Of a stretch of DNA of 64,000 nt, positions 30,240 to 39,870 are shown one piece after another. The DNA is from Snodgrassella alvi (lineage in GTDB: Bacteria; Pseudomonadota; Gammaproteobacteria; Burkholderiales; Neisseriaceae): positions 49,625 through 113,624 of the forward strand of contig NZ_MEIR01000081.1 in the NCBI RefSeq assembly GCF_002777825.1, in the 5' to 3' direction. Under the pieces are notes generated by a model. It did not search any database. It was not told the origin of the DNA and worked only from the letters and a program-made list of their open reading frames with translations. Position 1 is the stretch's first letter. Every line of letters begins with the position of its first letter. Made by a program: the position numbers and the translations under genes.

Positions 30240-30767
30240 ATGCTTAAATTAGATGTTGATTTATCTGAATTGAATAACCAATTAGACGGTATTTCTGACA
30301 GAGTGCAAAAGAATCTAAGGCGGGCGGTGTATGAGGGGGCAGTTCTAATCAGGGATGAGGCGATTAAGCTGGCTGGAGTTAGTAAAAAGCCGCATATTTT
30401 TCGCTCCGGCCGCTTGGACAGGGATACAGGTAAAATGGTTTGGGATGGTACGCCGTACGAGTTTAACCCTGGTGACTTGAAAAAAAGTATCTATATCGCT
30501 TTTGCCAAGGATAAGAGTATTGAGGGTGAGCGTGTGGAATATGATATTTCATTCCGTAAAAACACTTCGTATGGTGTACCGGGGCAGAGTGTACCTTATG
30601 CATACTGGCAAGAATTGGGCAGAGCGATAGAGTACGGTGGCCCCAAAGTGATTGCGCACCCTTTTTTACGCCCAGCTTTTGATAAAAAGAGATTGCAAAC
30701 TAGGGCTTTAATAACTAAAGCATTACAGGACGCGGCAAATGGAAAAACAGCTAATAATGGCGATTAA
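30240..30767 (+). CDS. HK97 gp10-like tail completion protein
   Basis: The 175-residue product has the family features: LSELNNQLDGISDRVQKNLR at the start, then EAIKLAGVSKKP, VPYAYWQELGRAIEYGG and AHPFLRPAFDKKR. ATG 30240 lies 6 bases after GGAGG; the open frame upstream is not coding. It connects head and tail. Confidence 0.88.
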   Translation: MLKLDVDLSELNNQLDGISDRVQKNLRRAVYEGAVLIRDEAIKLAGVSKKPHIFRSGRLDRDTGKMVWDGTPYEFNPGDLKKSIYIAFAKDKSIEGERVEYDISFRKNTSYGVPGQSVPYAYWQELGRAIEYGGPKVIAHPFLRPAFDKKRLQTRALITKALQDAANGKTANNGD

Positions 30768-31080
30768 TGCTGCTTTGCCTAATATCCCTGTTTACTGGGG
30801 TTTTGCAAATGATGCAGCGCAAGCACCATTTATTGTCTTGCAGTGGGTAGGCGGGGCAGGGTATCTGTTTATGGACTATCAGACTTCGGGCGGTTTTGAA
30901 CGACGTTTGCAAGTAGCTGCTTGGGCAGAAACGTATATAGCTGCAAATGAGTATATTCGGGCAATTCAAGAGGCACTACTGCGCTTACCGGTAGTTAGTG
31001 CCATTGATGCGCCTATAGATACATATGATTATGAGATGTCGGTTTATGGCAGTCACATGGATTTTACGGTGATTACCTGA
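30739..31080 (+). CDS. Tail terminator / DUF3168 protein
   Basis: The 113-residue product MEKQLIMAINAALPNIPVYW, then APFIVLQWVGG and RRLQVAAWAETY, is of the DUF3168 (gp17-like) tail completion type. It overlaps the previous gene by 29 bases. Normally caps the tail tube at the head end. Confidence 0.85.
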   Translation: MEKQLIMAINAALPNIPVYWGFANDAAQAPFIVLQWVGGAGYLFMDYQTSGGFERRLQVAAWAETYIAANEYIRAIQEALLRLPVVSAIDAPIDTYDYEMSVYGSHMDFTVIT

Positions 31081-31102
31081 AATAAACCGGTTAATTTGTT
31101 AT

Positions 31103-31124
31103 ACGGCCTTGTGGCCGTTTTTTA
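31103..31124 (+). terminator. Hairpin module before the tail tube gene
   Basis: ACGGCC/GGCCGT stem with a 4-base loop and six T, then GAGGTG for the next gene. Confidence 0.8.
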
Positions 31125-31142
31125 TTTATTAAGAGGTGCAAT

Positions 31143-31784
31143 ATGGCAGCACAATTGCCTGATGGTTCTAAACTTTATATTGAAAAAGGCCGCGATACTC
31201 CGATTAGTATTACCAGTATAAGCAATGCTAATCCGGCGGTTGCAACGGCAGCCAATCATACTTTGGCTACTGGAGATTATATTGAGCTTGTAAGTGGCTG
31301 GAGCGGCATCACTATGCGCATTGTCCGTGTTGGTAAAGTAACTAAAGATACGTTTGAGCTAGAGGGTATTAACACAAGTAAGGTTGAGGATTTTCCAGTT
31401 GGCGGCGGCAAGGGTAGCGCACGCAAGATTCTTGAGAGAGTGCAGATTACACAGGTGCTGGAGTTTAATACTTCTGGTGGTGAGCAGCAGTATGCTACTT
31501 TCCAGTTTCTGGAAGATAATTTTGAGCGGAAGTTGCCTACCATCACATCTGCGCAATCAATTGATCTTGGCATTGCCGATGACCCTACGCTTGATGGTTA
31601 CAAAGCGCTTAAAGAGGCTAAGGATAATCGCGGGAATTATGCAGTATTTTTGGAATTGTGCAGCGGCTCAACTATTGCGTATAACGCGGCGGTGTCTCTA
31701 AACGAGACGCCAAAAGTCAATAAGGGCAATGTAATGCAGATTAACGCTAATTTGTCGCTGCAAGCCCTCCCAATGCGTTATTAA
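31143..31784 (+). CDS. Major tail tube protein
   Basis: The 213-residue, beta-rich product lies where the tail tube gene is expected. N-terminal LPDGSKLYIEKGRDTPISIT and the central insert with DYIELVSGWSG are typical of siphovirus tube proteins, and the end NVMQINANLSLQALPMRY fits the tube fold. GAGGTG lies upstream and hairpin modules lie on both sides, so it forms a unit with its own expression level. Confidence 0.82.
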   Translation: MAAQLPDGSKLYIEKGRDTPISITSISNANPAVATAANHTLATGDYIELVSGWSGITMRIVRVGKVTKDTFELEGINTSKVEDFPVGGGKGSARKILERVQITQVLEFNTSGGEQQYATFQFLEDNFERKLPTITSAQSIDLGIADDPTLDGYKALKEAKDNRGNYAVFLELCSGSTIAYNAAVSLNETPKVNKGNVMQINANLSLQALPMRY

Positions 31785-31803
31785 TTCTATTTTTACACAA
31801 TCC

Positions 31804-31828
31804 AGCCCGCTATGATGCGGGCTTTTTA
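31804..31828 (+). terminator. Terminator module after the tail tube gene
   Basis: AGCCCGC/GCGGGCT stem, 6-base loop, five T, then GAGG of the next gene. Confidence 0.82.
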
Positions 31829-31840
31829 TTGAGGTAAACT

Positions 31841-32158
31841 ATGAAACTAACACTAACCCCAAATCCAACTTTTACTTGTGTTGTTGATATCCATGTGCCG
31901 GGCGAGCAGGAAAAAGGGCAGGTAAAAATTACTTACAAAGCCATGAGCCAGCCCGAGGCGGCAAAGTTTTTTGACGATGCAGTCGAGAAAAATCTTAGTC
32001 CTTACGAAATTGTCAAAGACTTGGTAACAGGATGGGATTTAGATGAAACATTTACGCCGGATAACTTAAAAGAACTTACCGACAATTATTTTGGTGCAGC
32101 GAATGCGCTTTTAGATACCTATATGAGGGAGCTGACCAATAACCGCGTGGGAAACTAA
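31841..32158 (+). CDS. Tail assembly chaperone, short form (lambda gpG role)
   Basis: The 105-residue acidic product (MKLTLTPNPTFTCVVDIHVP, AMSQPEAAKFFDDAVEKNLS) precedes the tape measure gene. Its last sense codons contain the slippery heptamer GGGAAAC at 32149-32155 in the correct phase (G GGA AAC), directly before TAA. A -1 shift there reads on into 32159-32475. This is the conserved G/GT chaperone design. GAGG lies upstream. Confidence 0.92.
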   Translation: MKLTLTPNPTFTCVVDIHVPGEQEKGQVKITYKAMSQPEAAKFFDDAVEKNLSPYEIVKDLVTGWDLDETFTPDNLKELTDNYFGAANALLDTYMRELTNNRVGN

Positions 32159-32475
32159 AAGCCGCCGCCCGCGCATTGTATGCGAAGTCGGCATCTGAAG
32201 CTGAGCTGGCCGCTTTTGGATTTAAACCGTCTGATTTTAACGAAGAAGTCTTAATCTGGCCGGAGAATTTTGAGGTGGTTAAGCTGTTTACGAAATTGTC
32301 GACACAATGGCGTGTGGCAGCAGGCGGCGCAACTGGACTGGATTACAGCGCGGTATACGCGTTATTCAAAATGCATCGGATTAAGAAGAAGCGATATAAA
32401 TCCCTGCTGGCGGATATTGCAGTGATGGAATCAGCGGCATTGGATGAGATGTATAAGGATGTAAAACATGGCTGA
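31841..32475 (+). CDS. Tail assembly chaperone, -1 frameshift fusion (gpGT role)
   Basis: A -1 slip on GGGAAAC (32149-32155) continues as GKLKAAARALYAKSASEAEL and ends NKS-type T domain at 32475, giving about 211 residues. The T part (EEVLIWPENFEVVKLFTKL, YALFKMHRIKKKRYK) has no good start codon of its own (a TTG at 32176 without ribosome binding site), so it is almost certainly made only by frameshifting. The T domain should recruit tube protein while the G domain coats the tape measure. Confidence 0.9.
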
Positions 32476-35400
32476 AAACAAAACGAACATACGCATCAGC
32501 GGGGATATCAGTGGTTTAACTGCGGCAGTGGAATCAGCGAAGCGGTCAATTGGTAGTCTTGGTGGTACTGCGGAGCGGGTTGGGAAAACCACGCAGCAAG
32601 CCGGCCGTATAGCCGCTGAGAGTTATGTGAAATTTGGTGAGAATGCTAATAAAGCTGGTGCAGCAGCCGAATTTGCTTCGAAAAAACAAGAGCGCGCCGC
32701 AAAGGCATTGGAAAATGCTATCCAGCGTACTATTGCTGCTGAAGCTGCTGGCAGTCGTGCCACGCGTGAATATTATGAGTTATTAGCCAATCAACGCGGT
32801 TTGGATATCAAGCGATTTGATCCGTTATTACAGAAACTGGATGCGCTTAATAATAAGGTAAAGGTAAATACAATTAGTATTGGCCAGTACCAAAATGCGT
32901 TGCGCATGGCTCCGGCGCAATTTACGGATATAGTCACTCAGTTAGCCGGTGGGCAAAGCCCTTTTCTTATCGCTATTCAGCAGGGCGGTCAGTTACGCGA
33001 TAGCTTCGGCAGCTTTGGACTGATGTTTAAAGGGCTGGCGAGCTTCATTACGCCTACTACTGTGGCTCTGGGCGGTGCAGCTGCTGCGGTTACTGCTGTT
33101 GGGGCGGCTTTTATTCAAGGCAGCAAAGAATCTGACGCTTTTCGCAAGGCGGTAATTCTAGCGGGTGGCGCATCTTCCGTAACTGCCGGACAAATGCAGA
33201 TGATGGCTTCAAGAATCGGCGATAGTACGGGGGCGTATAGTGAAGCACGAGAAGCATTAATGAGTTTGGCTAGTAGTGGTGCGGCAGTTAGTGAAACATT
33301 TGAGATGGTTGCCACGGTCATTGCTTACAATAGTGAGATGACTGGACAAAAAGTTGAAGATTTGGTTAAACAGTTTGCCAGAATTAAGGAAGACCCAGTA
33401 AAAGCGGTTGTCGAACTGTCGCAAAACTATGACACCATGACTGTAGCAGTTTATGAACAGGCTAAGGCACTGGTTGAGGTAGGCAGAAAAGGTGATGCGG
33501 TTATTCTGATACAGAATAAACTAGCCAAAGGCGTAGAGGATGCGGGCAGGAGAACGTGGGCTAGTGCCAACATGATGGCAAAGGGCTGGCTAACAGTCAA
33601 AAAAGCCGCAGAAATGGCTTGGGAGGCAATGAAAGGTATCGGCGCAGATACTCCGGCAGAAGTAAAACTGCGCGATGTCAATCTTAAAATTGCCAATATG
33701 GAACATCTGAAACTGACTGATCCTTTATTTGGTCGTAGCGGGCAAGCGGCATTAGAGGAATTTTACCGGCAGCGCGAGGAGTTAATTAAGCAGGTAACGG
33801 CAGCGCAGTTAGAACAGAAAGCACGCCAGCAGCAAGCAGAGGCAGTGGCTGAGCGAGCAGAAATGGATAAGCAAGCTGACAGTATCATCAAAGCCAACAA
33901 GACGCAGGTAGAACGCATTGATGATCAGATAAAACAAGCGCGTGAACTGGAGAAATATTATCGTTCGATTAAAGATGACAAAATCGCCGCAAACAAAGCG
34001 GATCAGATAGCATTAGATATTGGGCGAATGCAAAAAGACCGCGCCGAAGCAGTTAAAAAAGCCAATGAAAAGGGTAAACGTAACCAGTCGTTAATGAATG
34101 ATACTGTGAGAGCACAGGCAAAACGATACAACTATGCGCTGAAAGAACGGCAGTACGGTTTGCCTGCGGGGGTATTGGCTGCTATATCCATGCAGGAATC
34201 GCGTGGTAATGTTAACGCATTATCCCCCAGTGGAGCGCGCGGGCTATTCCAATTTATGCCTGATGCCGCACGTCGCTTTGGTGTTAACGTTCGTGACCCA
34301 GTATCATCAGCAGAGGGTGCTGCTAAATACTTGAACTATTTATTAAAGTTCTTTAAAGGTGATTTAGCCAAAGCTATTACTGCTTACCATTCCGGTGAGG
34401 GCAATGTTAGTCAAGGTAAGATAGGTCCAATAGGACGATCTTATGCCCCATCAGTAATTAAACGCATGGCGGCTTATAACAATCAGGCTGATGATGGTAG
34501 CGCAGATTACGTTAAAGATTATTTGCGCGAGTATGAAGAGATAGCCAAAAAACGCCTAGATATAGTCAAGCAGTTTTATACCAATCGGGAAAAGCTTGAT
34601 GCAGAATATCAGGAGCGGCTCGAAAAAATCGATGAAGCAGGTTTTGATACTGATACGCGGCAGAAATATCTGGAATTGGCCAAGCAAGATTATAACCGCG
34701 ATGTCGCAGCCTATGAGGAAGCGCAGCGGCGTAAGCTTGAATCAGCATGGGATTTTACCAAAGATGCCATTCAGTTAATACATGAAAGAGCGGGGGCTGA
34801 ACGGAAAGAAATAGAGTTAAACAAAGACCTAACCCAATTGCAAAAAGATGAGTTACTCAAAGCCTCTAAAGCTCACGAAAAAAGCGATGTGCAGGCGTCC
34901 CTTGGAATTAATGAGGTTGATCAGGCCGTACGGCAGTTAAAGATGTTACAGCGTGAACTTGGAATGGGAAATCTGTCCGCTCATCGCTATAAATCCATGG
35001 TTGACGACATCGGGATTAATCGCAGCTTTAAGGAGGCTAAAAAATGGGGCAAGCAAGAAACACCCTTTGATGACCTGAAAGAGCAGTATGAAAACTATCA
35101 GGAAAGCATTACTAATTTTTATGATGTGCAAATTGAGCTAGCTCAAGGTAATGCTGACAAGATAGTAGAAATTGAACGCAAGAAACAGGAAGACTTGGCC
35201 AGCCTGAATGAAACTTATCAGCAGCAAAGTCTAACTGCGCAACTTGGTTATGGAGAGCAGATAGTTGGCAGCATGTCTTCCATGCTGGAGGAGTCAGTTG
35301 GCAAACATTCAACAGCATATCGGCTTATGCTTGCTACACAAAAGGCTTTCGCCATCGCTAGTTCAGTTATCGCTATACAAAATGCTATTGCTCAGGCATC

Positions 35401-35911
35401 TGCCGCACCATTCCCGTCAAATTTAGCGGCTATGGCAACAGTAGCGGCAGAAACTGCAAACATTGTATCCAGTATTGCGGCGGTGTCTGCTGGGTTTTCC
35501 AGTGGAGGCTATACCGGAGATGGCGGTAAGTATGAGCCAGCCGGCATAGTGCATAAAGGTGAGTTTGTCTTGAATCAAACTGATGTGCGCAATATGGGGG
35601 GGGTGGCTGGTATTGAGCGTTTACGCGTCCTTGCCGGAGGAAACAGCAGGGGCTATGCCGATGGTGGTGCCGTTGGGCGTAGTGTTATTAGTAATATGAC
35701 CGCCAATCCCGCCATAGCAATGGGTGGCGTACATCAAACCATTACGGTAAATGGTAATCCCGACAACGCCACTATGCAGGCAATAGAAAATGCAGCAAAA
35801 CGAGGTGCGCAAATGGGTTATCAGCAGGTTGCAAGACATCTTGCTACTGGACAGGGTGATGTAAGCAAGGCATTAAAAGGCGGCTGGACAACTAGCAGGA
35901 AACTATCATGA
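32468..35911 (+). CDS. Tail tape measure protein with embedded lytic transglycosylase
   Basis: The 1147-residue tail-length ruler has Ala-rich coiled coils (residues 1-140), a hydrophobic patch (SFITPTTVALGGAAAAVTAV, near 195-215) and a transglycosylase SLT domain at about residues 555-670 with catalytic glutamate in ISMQESRGN near 574, then GARGLFQFMPDAA and AITAYHSGEG. The C-terminal part has further coiled coils and the phage tail GGYTGDGGKYEPAGIVHKGE repeat-like motif. The SLT domain would open peptidoglycan during DNA entry. It overlaps the chaperone by 8 bases. Confidence 0.94.
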   Translation: MAENKTNIRISGDISGLTAAVESAKRSIGSLGGTAERVGKTTQQAGRIAAESYVKFGENANKAGAAAEFASKKQERAAKALENAIQRTIAAEAAGSRATREYYELLANQRGLDIKRFDPLLQKLDALNNKVKVNTISIGQYQNALRMAPAQFTDIVTQLAGGQSPFLIAIQQGGQLRDSFGSFGLMFKGLASFITPTTVALGGAAAAVTAVGAAFIQGSKESDAFRKAVILAGGASSVTAGQMQMMASRIGDSTGAYSEAREALMSLASSGAAVSETFEMVATVIAYNSEMTGQKVEDLVKQFARIKEDPVKAVVELSQNYDTMTVAVYEQAKALVEVGRKGDAVILIQNKLAKGVEDAGRRTWASANMMAKGWLTVKKAAEMAWEAMKGIGADTPAEVKLRDVNLKIANMEHLKLTDPLFGRSGQAALEEFYRQREELIKQVTAAQLEQKARQQQAEAVAERAEMDKQADSIIKANKTQVERIDDQIKQARELEKYYRSIKDDKIAANKADQIALDIGRMQKDRAEAVKKANEKGKRNQSLMNDTVRAQAKRYNYALKERQYGLPAGVLAAISMQESRGNVNALSPSGARGLFQFMPDAARRFGVNVRDPVSSAEGAAKYLNYLLKFFKGDLAKAITAYHSGEGNVSQGKIGPIGRSYAPSVIKRMAAYNNQADDGSADYVKDYLREYEEIAKKRLDIVKQFYTNREKLDAEYQERLEKIDEAGFDTDTRQKYLELAKQDYNRDVAAYEEAQRRKLESAWDFTKDAIQLIHERAGAERKEIELNKDLTQLQKDELLKASKAHEKSDVQASLGINEVDQAVRQLKMLQRELGMGNLSAHRYKSMVDDIGINRSFKEAKKWGKQETPFDDLKEQYENYQESITNFYDVQIELAQGNADKIVEIERKKQEDLASLNETYQQQSLTAQLGYGEQIVGSMSSMLEESVGKHSTAYRLMLATQKAFAIASSVIAIQNAIAQASAAPFPSNLAAMATVAAETANIVSSIAAVSAGFSSGGYTGDGGKYEPAGIVHKGEFVLNQTDVRNMGGVAGIERLRVLAGGNSRGYADGGAVGRSVISNMTANPAIAMGGVHQTITVNGNPDNATMQAIENAAKRGAQMGYQQVARHLATGQGDVSKALKGGWTTSRKLS

Positions 35912-36390
35912 CGATATTAAATCGGCTTTACGCTAGCTCGGGTAGCGAAATTATTTACGGAACGGTGCAGATTGATGTTGGCACGACTTCGTATTATCTG
36001 GTTAAGGGTTGGGATGATATTTGCTGTACGCTTGAAAATGGTCAGACGGTGGACTTCGTGGCAGCCGCAATAGATTTGGCATTGCCAGCGCGTAATAAGG
36101 ACGGTACGCAGGATTTAAAACTTGTCATCGGCAATATTGAGGGCGTTGTGTCATCACAAATCCGCGCCAGCCTAAATGCGCTGGAAAACGCCACCATTAC
36201 CTATCGCACTTATGTTTCAACTGATTTAACCGCGCCAGCAGCCAAGCCGTTCACATTAGCCGTTAAAAGTGGATTCTGGACGGCTGAACAGGTGCAAATA
36301 ACCGCCGGCTATTTGAATGTTCTTGATACGGCGTGGCCGCGCTATCGTTACACATTGGCTGATTTCCCAGGGCTGAGGTATATAACATGA
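35908..36390 (+). CDS. DUF1833 minor tail protein
   Basis: The 160-residue product matches the DUF1833 pattern seen between tape measure and NlpC genes: early LYASSGSEIIYGTVQI, central DLALPARNKDGTQDLKLVIG, end RYTLADFPGLRY. It is probably a tail-tip baseplate component, like lambda gpM/gpL in position. It overlaps neighbours by 4 bases on each side. Confidence 0.85.
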   Translation: MTILNRLYASSGSEIIYGTVQIDVGTTSYYLVKGWDDICCTLENGQTVDFVAAAIDLALPARNKDGTQDLKLVIGNIEGVVSSQIRASLNALENATITYRTYVSTDLTAPAAKPFTLAVKSGFWTAEQVQITAGYLNVLDTAWPRYRYTLADFPGLRYIT

Positions 36391-36770
36391 GTTTTAATGC
36401 AGATCGTTACAGAGCAGTTATCTGGACAAAAGGCGGGCGGGATTTTCCTGCCCTCGATTGTTTTGGCTTAATCAATGAGGTGAGGCGGGATTTAAACCTG
36501 CCGGTATGGCCTGATTTTGCTGGTGTGACTAAAGACAACGGCGGGTTAGACGTTAACGCTCGGCTGATGTTTGAACGGCTGGAGAAATGTCAGCCACAAG
36601 CAGGGGCGGGAGTGGCTTGTTATTCTGGCAGCGTGGTTGATCATGTGGCGGTTGTGGTTGAGTTAAACGGCCTGTTACATGTTGCAGAATGCAATCCCCG
36701 GACGAATGTGACCTTTTTGCCGTTGCAGCGCTTTGCAAGGCGGTTTTACAGGGTGGAGTACTGGCGATGA
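36387..36770 (+). CDS. NlpC/P60-type tail tip peptidase (gpK-like)
   Basis: The 127-residue product has the NlpC/P60 triad context: catalytic cysteine in FPALDCFGLINEVRRDL, histidine in VVDHVAVVVEL and a third polar residue in LLHVAECNP. It is probably a tail-tip cell-wall peptidase that helps cross peptidoglycan. It overlaps the TipJ gene by 4 bases. Confidence 0.88.
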   Translation: MSFNADRYRAVIWTKGGRDFPALDCFGLINEVRRDLNLPVWPDFAGVTKDNGGLDVNARLMFERLEKCQPQAGAGVACYSGSVVDHVAVVVELNGLLHVAECNPRTNVTFLPLQRFARRFYRVEYWR

Positions 36771-39700
36771 TTAGAATTTATCCTAGTCGGCTTAATGGAG
36801 AGCCAATAGAAACCCACCAGCACCAAAAAACCAGTTTAGCCGACTGGTTTTTTTTCAATGTGGACGGTTTTGATCTGGATAGAGAGCACCCTATCGTTAT
36901 CGAGGTAAACTGTGTCGAGATTGCGCCGGACAAATGGCGCAACACCATTATTGATGCTCGGGATGATGTAAGAATTTACCCTAAGCCATATGCTATTGGT
37001 ACGGCTGTATCAGCATGGGTATACGCCTACTATGCAGTGGTGGCAGCAGTAGCCCTGTATTCGGTGTATATGATTCTTACTATGTCTTCACAAGGAGCGG
37101 CTAACACTAACACTAATGGCGACGGGTTAGAATTAAATCCTGCTAAAGCAAACTCGGCCAAACTGGGTGACCCTATCCGTGAAGTGTTTGGCCGGCAGCG
37201 GATTTATCCTGACTATGTGGTTCAGCCAGTTAATCGCTTTGTGCCTGGTAAGCCAGAAACTTATCGAGCGCATTTATTTTTAAGCCTTGGTGTGGGGGAG
37301 TTTGAATTCACGAAAAACGATATTCGTATCGGGAATACACCAATAGCTGCGCTAGGCGGCGATGTTGAATATACAGTTTATCCTCCGGGCGCAGATGTAT
37401 CTAGTGATTTTCGCAGTGAAAATTGGTGGAGCTCAACCGAAGTAGGCGGCACCAGCTCCGGAGCCGGCTTGGATATGGCTGTAACTGCTCCTGACGGCAA
37501 TACGGTTAGCGCGACCACGGCAACCGCATCTGGCTATACTGTATTCTTCGATATCTCAACCCGTGCTGACAAGGCTGATTTTAAAGATACATGGGTGGCG
37601 GGTAAGAACGTAAGTATAAAAATGCCTGCGGATTTTTCTGTGCAAAACCAGAATGGCTATAGTTTAATTACCGGCGATTCTTTGAAAGAATTAAATGCCT
37701 ATGTGGGTATGCCTGTCACGTTATATATCGGCAAAAGTGGTTTTGATTTATTAATAGCAAGTTATCAAGATAGCAAAACTGATCCGGACACCCAAATAAT
37801 TACCCCAATCACGCCGCAAATTACACTCTCATATGCGGATAATACGCCATTCCATGGTTTGGGAGAGCGGCAGCAAAGACTTAGTATCTCTCATCGTGGC
37901 TGTGAATACCGGATAAGTGAAGTCAATGGCTTAACCGTAACTCTTGATAGGATGATTGATGGTGTTGTAGATAAAAACTGGACGGGCTTTATCCCTCGTA
38001 CAGTTATGGATTTTATTGCTGATAATATCAACGATAAAGAGCGTTGGCTCGGACCCTTTCTGGCATGCCCTGAAAACGAAAAAGTGGATGCTATTGAGCT
38101 TAATTTTGCTTTTCCATCGGGAATTTGTGATTGGGATGATGAGGGACGAAAAGAGCGTCAATCTGTACTATGGGCAGTGGAGTACCGTTATGTCAATCAA
38201 ACAAATTGGACTCATATCGAGGGTAAATGGTATGAAAAAAACGTAAATGGGTTGGGTTATACGCTAAGGTATAACTTTCCAGAACCGGGCTTAATCGAAG
38301 TACGCGCCCGTCGCCGTAATATACAAAACGATGATGGCGCACATGACAGTATGTATTGGCAGGCTTTACGCGGCCGACTGCTTAAACGGCCAAATTCATA
38401 TCCTGATGTCACCACGATAGGCATAACAGTTACCACCGGTGGCAAGCTGGCCGCGCAATCAGACCGGCGGGTCAATATTGTAGCCACGCGCAAATACAAC
38501 AATGGCAAAAGTCGCAGTATTTCCGGAGCACTTAAGCACGTTCTGGATAGTATTGGCTTGATTGATTATGACGCGGCAACTATAGATGAAATGGAGGATA
38601 ATTTATGGACACCAAATAAGCAGTATTTTGATTGTCAGGTTGATAAAACCCAATCTGTACTGGGTATGCTGCAAAAAATCTGCACTGCAGGTTTTGCCTA
38701 TCCATTCCTTTCTGATGGAGTGGTAAGTGTAGGTTACGAGGGTGAAAAAAACTGGGTCGGTATGATTACCCCTCAGGAAATGACAGAGCCTTTACAGACC
38801 AGTTTTACTGCACCATGCGCAGATGACTATGATGGTATAGACGTAACTTATATTAATAGCCGCACATGGTCGGAAGAAACAGTGCTATGCCGGCTTGATG
38901 ATGTACCCAATCCCCAAAAGGTAGAATCGTACAAGCTGGAGGGAGTGGTTAATGAAGACCAGGCATACCGGATTGGTATGCGCCGGCTAATGAAATATCG
39001 CTATCAGCGTTTGTCTTTTAGTTGCAAAACTGAGATGGATGCGCTTTGTTACAACTATGGCGACAGAATTATACTAACGGACGATATCCCCGGACATAAA
39101 ACCATAAGCTGCCTGATAACAGATATTAGGCGCATTGATAACAATGCTCACATTCAGGTATCAGAGCTACTAGACTGGCAATACAGTAACCCAAAGATTT
39201 TAATTAGGTGGCAAGATGGCAGGGCGTCTGGCATTTTGCCTGTTCAGCAGATTAGTGGGGGATTCAGTACCCCGTGGCTGCCGGAATTTGAGGAAGTTAT
39301 TCTCAATGATGCCGCAATTGAGCCACCTCGGGCAGTGTTCTGTGAATCCAAGCAGATTGGCTATGATGCAGTAATCGATAACATAGAGCCGGAGGAAGAT
39401 GGGATTTGCACCATCACCGCGCATGAGTATCAACTTAGCTACTATGATTACGATGGCGCTATATATCCTTTTGGCGACAAGAATTATCTGAGCTCAAAGC
39501 CTTACCCTTATGTAGACATCACTACTTTTGAGGCTGGTGCCAGTCTTTTCAGTATTGCTAACAAAACCATGCCCAACTGTGCACTCGGCGAAAATATTAA
39601 TACTGGCGCGACGCTAGATAGTATTGTCATTCGCGACAACCTCAGCAAATACAGCGATGAACCGGAAAACATAAATGCGTCTGCTTCGCTTAAGCAGATT

Positions 39701-39868
39701 GGCATCAAGGAACTGTTGACACAGATATCGGCAAATACGGAAAACTTTACCACATCTGTAAACCTAGATTCAATATCAGTTAGAACGCTACTGGTTCAAG
39801 ATAGGATGCCTGTTGAAAATATTACTATGGGTGTAAATTTAGATGTAATTACCATTAAGGATATATAG
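36767..39868 (+). CDS. TipJ/host-specificity protein J
   Basis: The 1033-residue tail-tip hub carries receptor contact. It begins MIRIYPSRLNGEPIETHQHQ, has a hydrophobic TipJ segment (AIGTAVSAWVYAYYAVVAAVALYSVYM) and then the conserved KLGDPIREVFGRQRIYPDYV. Fibronectin-like and beta domains follow, with WTGFIPRTVMDFIADN. The C-terminus ends in three degenerate repeats ending ENINTGATLDSI, ENFTTSVNLDSI and ENITMGVNLDVI, about 30 residues apart. An internal terminator-like hairpin lies at 36829-36856. Confidence 0.93.
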   Translation: MIRIYPSRLNGEPIETHQHQKTSLADWFFFNVDGFDLDREHPIVIEVNCVEIAPDKWRNTIIDARDDVRIYPKPYAIGTAVSAWVYAYYAVVAAVALYSVYMILTMSSQGAANTNTNGDGLELNPAKANSAKLGDPIREVFGRQRIYPDYVVQPVNRFVPGKPETYRAHLFLSLGVGEFEFTKNDIRIGNTPIAALGGDVEYTVYPPGADVSSDFRSENWWSSTEVGGTSSGAGLDMAVTAPDGNTVSATTATASGYTVFFDISTRADKADFKDTWVAGKNVSIKMPADFSVQNQNGYSLITGDSLKELNAYVGMPVTLYIGKSGFDLLIASYQDSKTDPDTQIITPITPQITLSYADNTPFHGLGERQQRLSISHRGCEYRISEVNGLTVTLDRMIDGVVDKNWTGFIPRTVMDFIADNINDKERWLGPFLACPENEKVDAIELNFAFPSGICDWDDEGRKERQSVLWAVEYRYVNQTNWTHIEGKWYEKNVNGLGYTLRYNFPEPGLIEVRARRRNIQNDDGAHDSMYWQALRGRLLKRPNSYPDVTTIGITVTTGGKLAAQSDRRVNIVATRKYNNGKSRSISGALKHVLDSIGLIDYDAATIDEMEDNLWTPNKQYFDCQVDKTQSVLGMLQKICTAGFAYPFLSDGVVSVGYEGEKNWVGMITPQEMTEPLQTSFTAPCADDYDGIDVTYINSRTWSEETVLCRLDDVPNPQKVESYKLEGVVNEDQAYRIGMRRLMKYRYQRLSFSCKTEMDALCYNYGDRIILTDDIPGHKTISCLITDIRRIDNNAHIQVSELLDWQYSNPKILIRWQDGRASGILPVQQISGGFSTPWLPEFEEVILNDAAIEPPRAVFCESKQIGYDAVIDNIEPEEDGICTITAHEYQLSYYDYDGAIYPFGDKNYLSSKPYPYVDITTFEAGASLFSIANKTMPNCALGENINTGATLDSIVIRDNLSKYSDEPENINASASLKQIGIKELLTQISANTENFTTSVNLDSISVRTLLVQDRMPVENITMGVNLDVITIKDI
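36829..36856 (+). other. Terminator-like hairpin inside the TipJ gene
   Basis: AACCAGT/ACTGGTT stem with a 7-base loop followed by eight T, encoding part of KTSLADWFFFN. It may attenuate TipJ expression if antitermination is incomplete. Confidence 0.5.
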
Positions 39869-39870
39869 CA

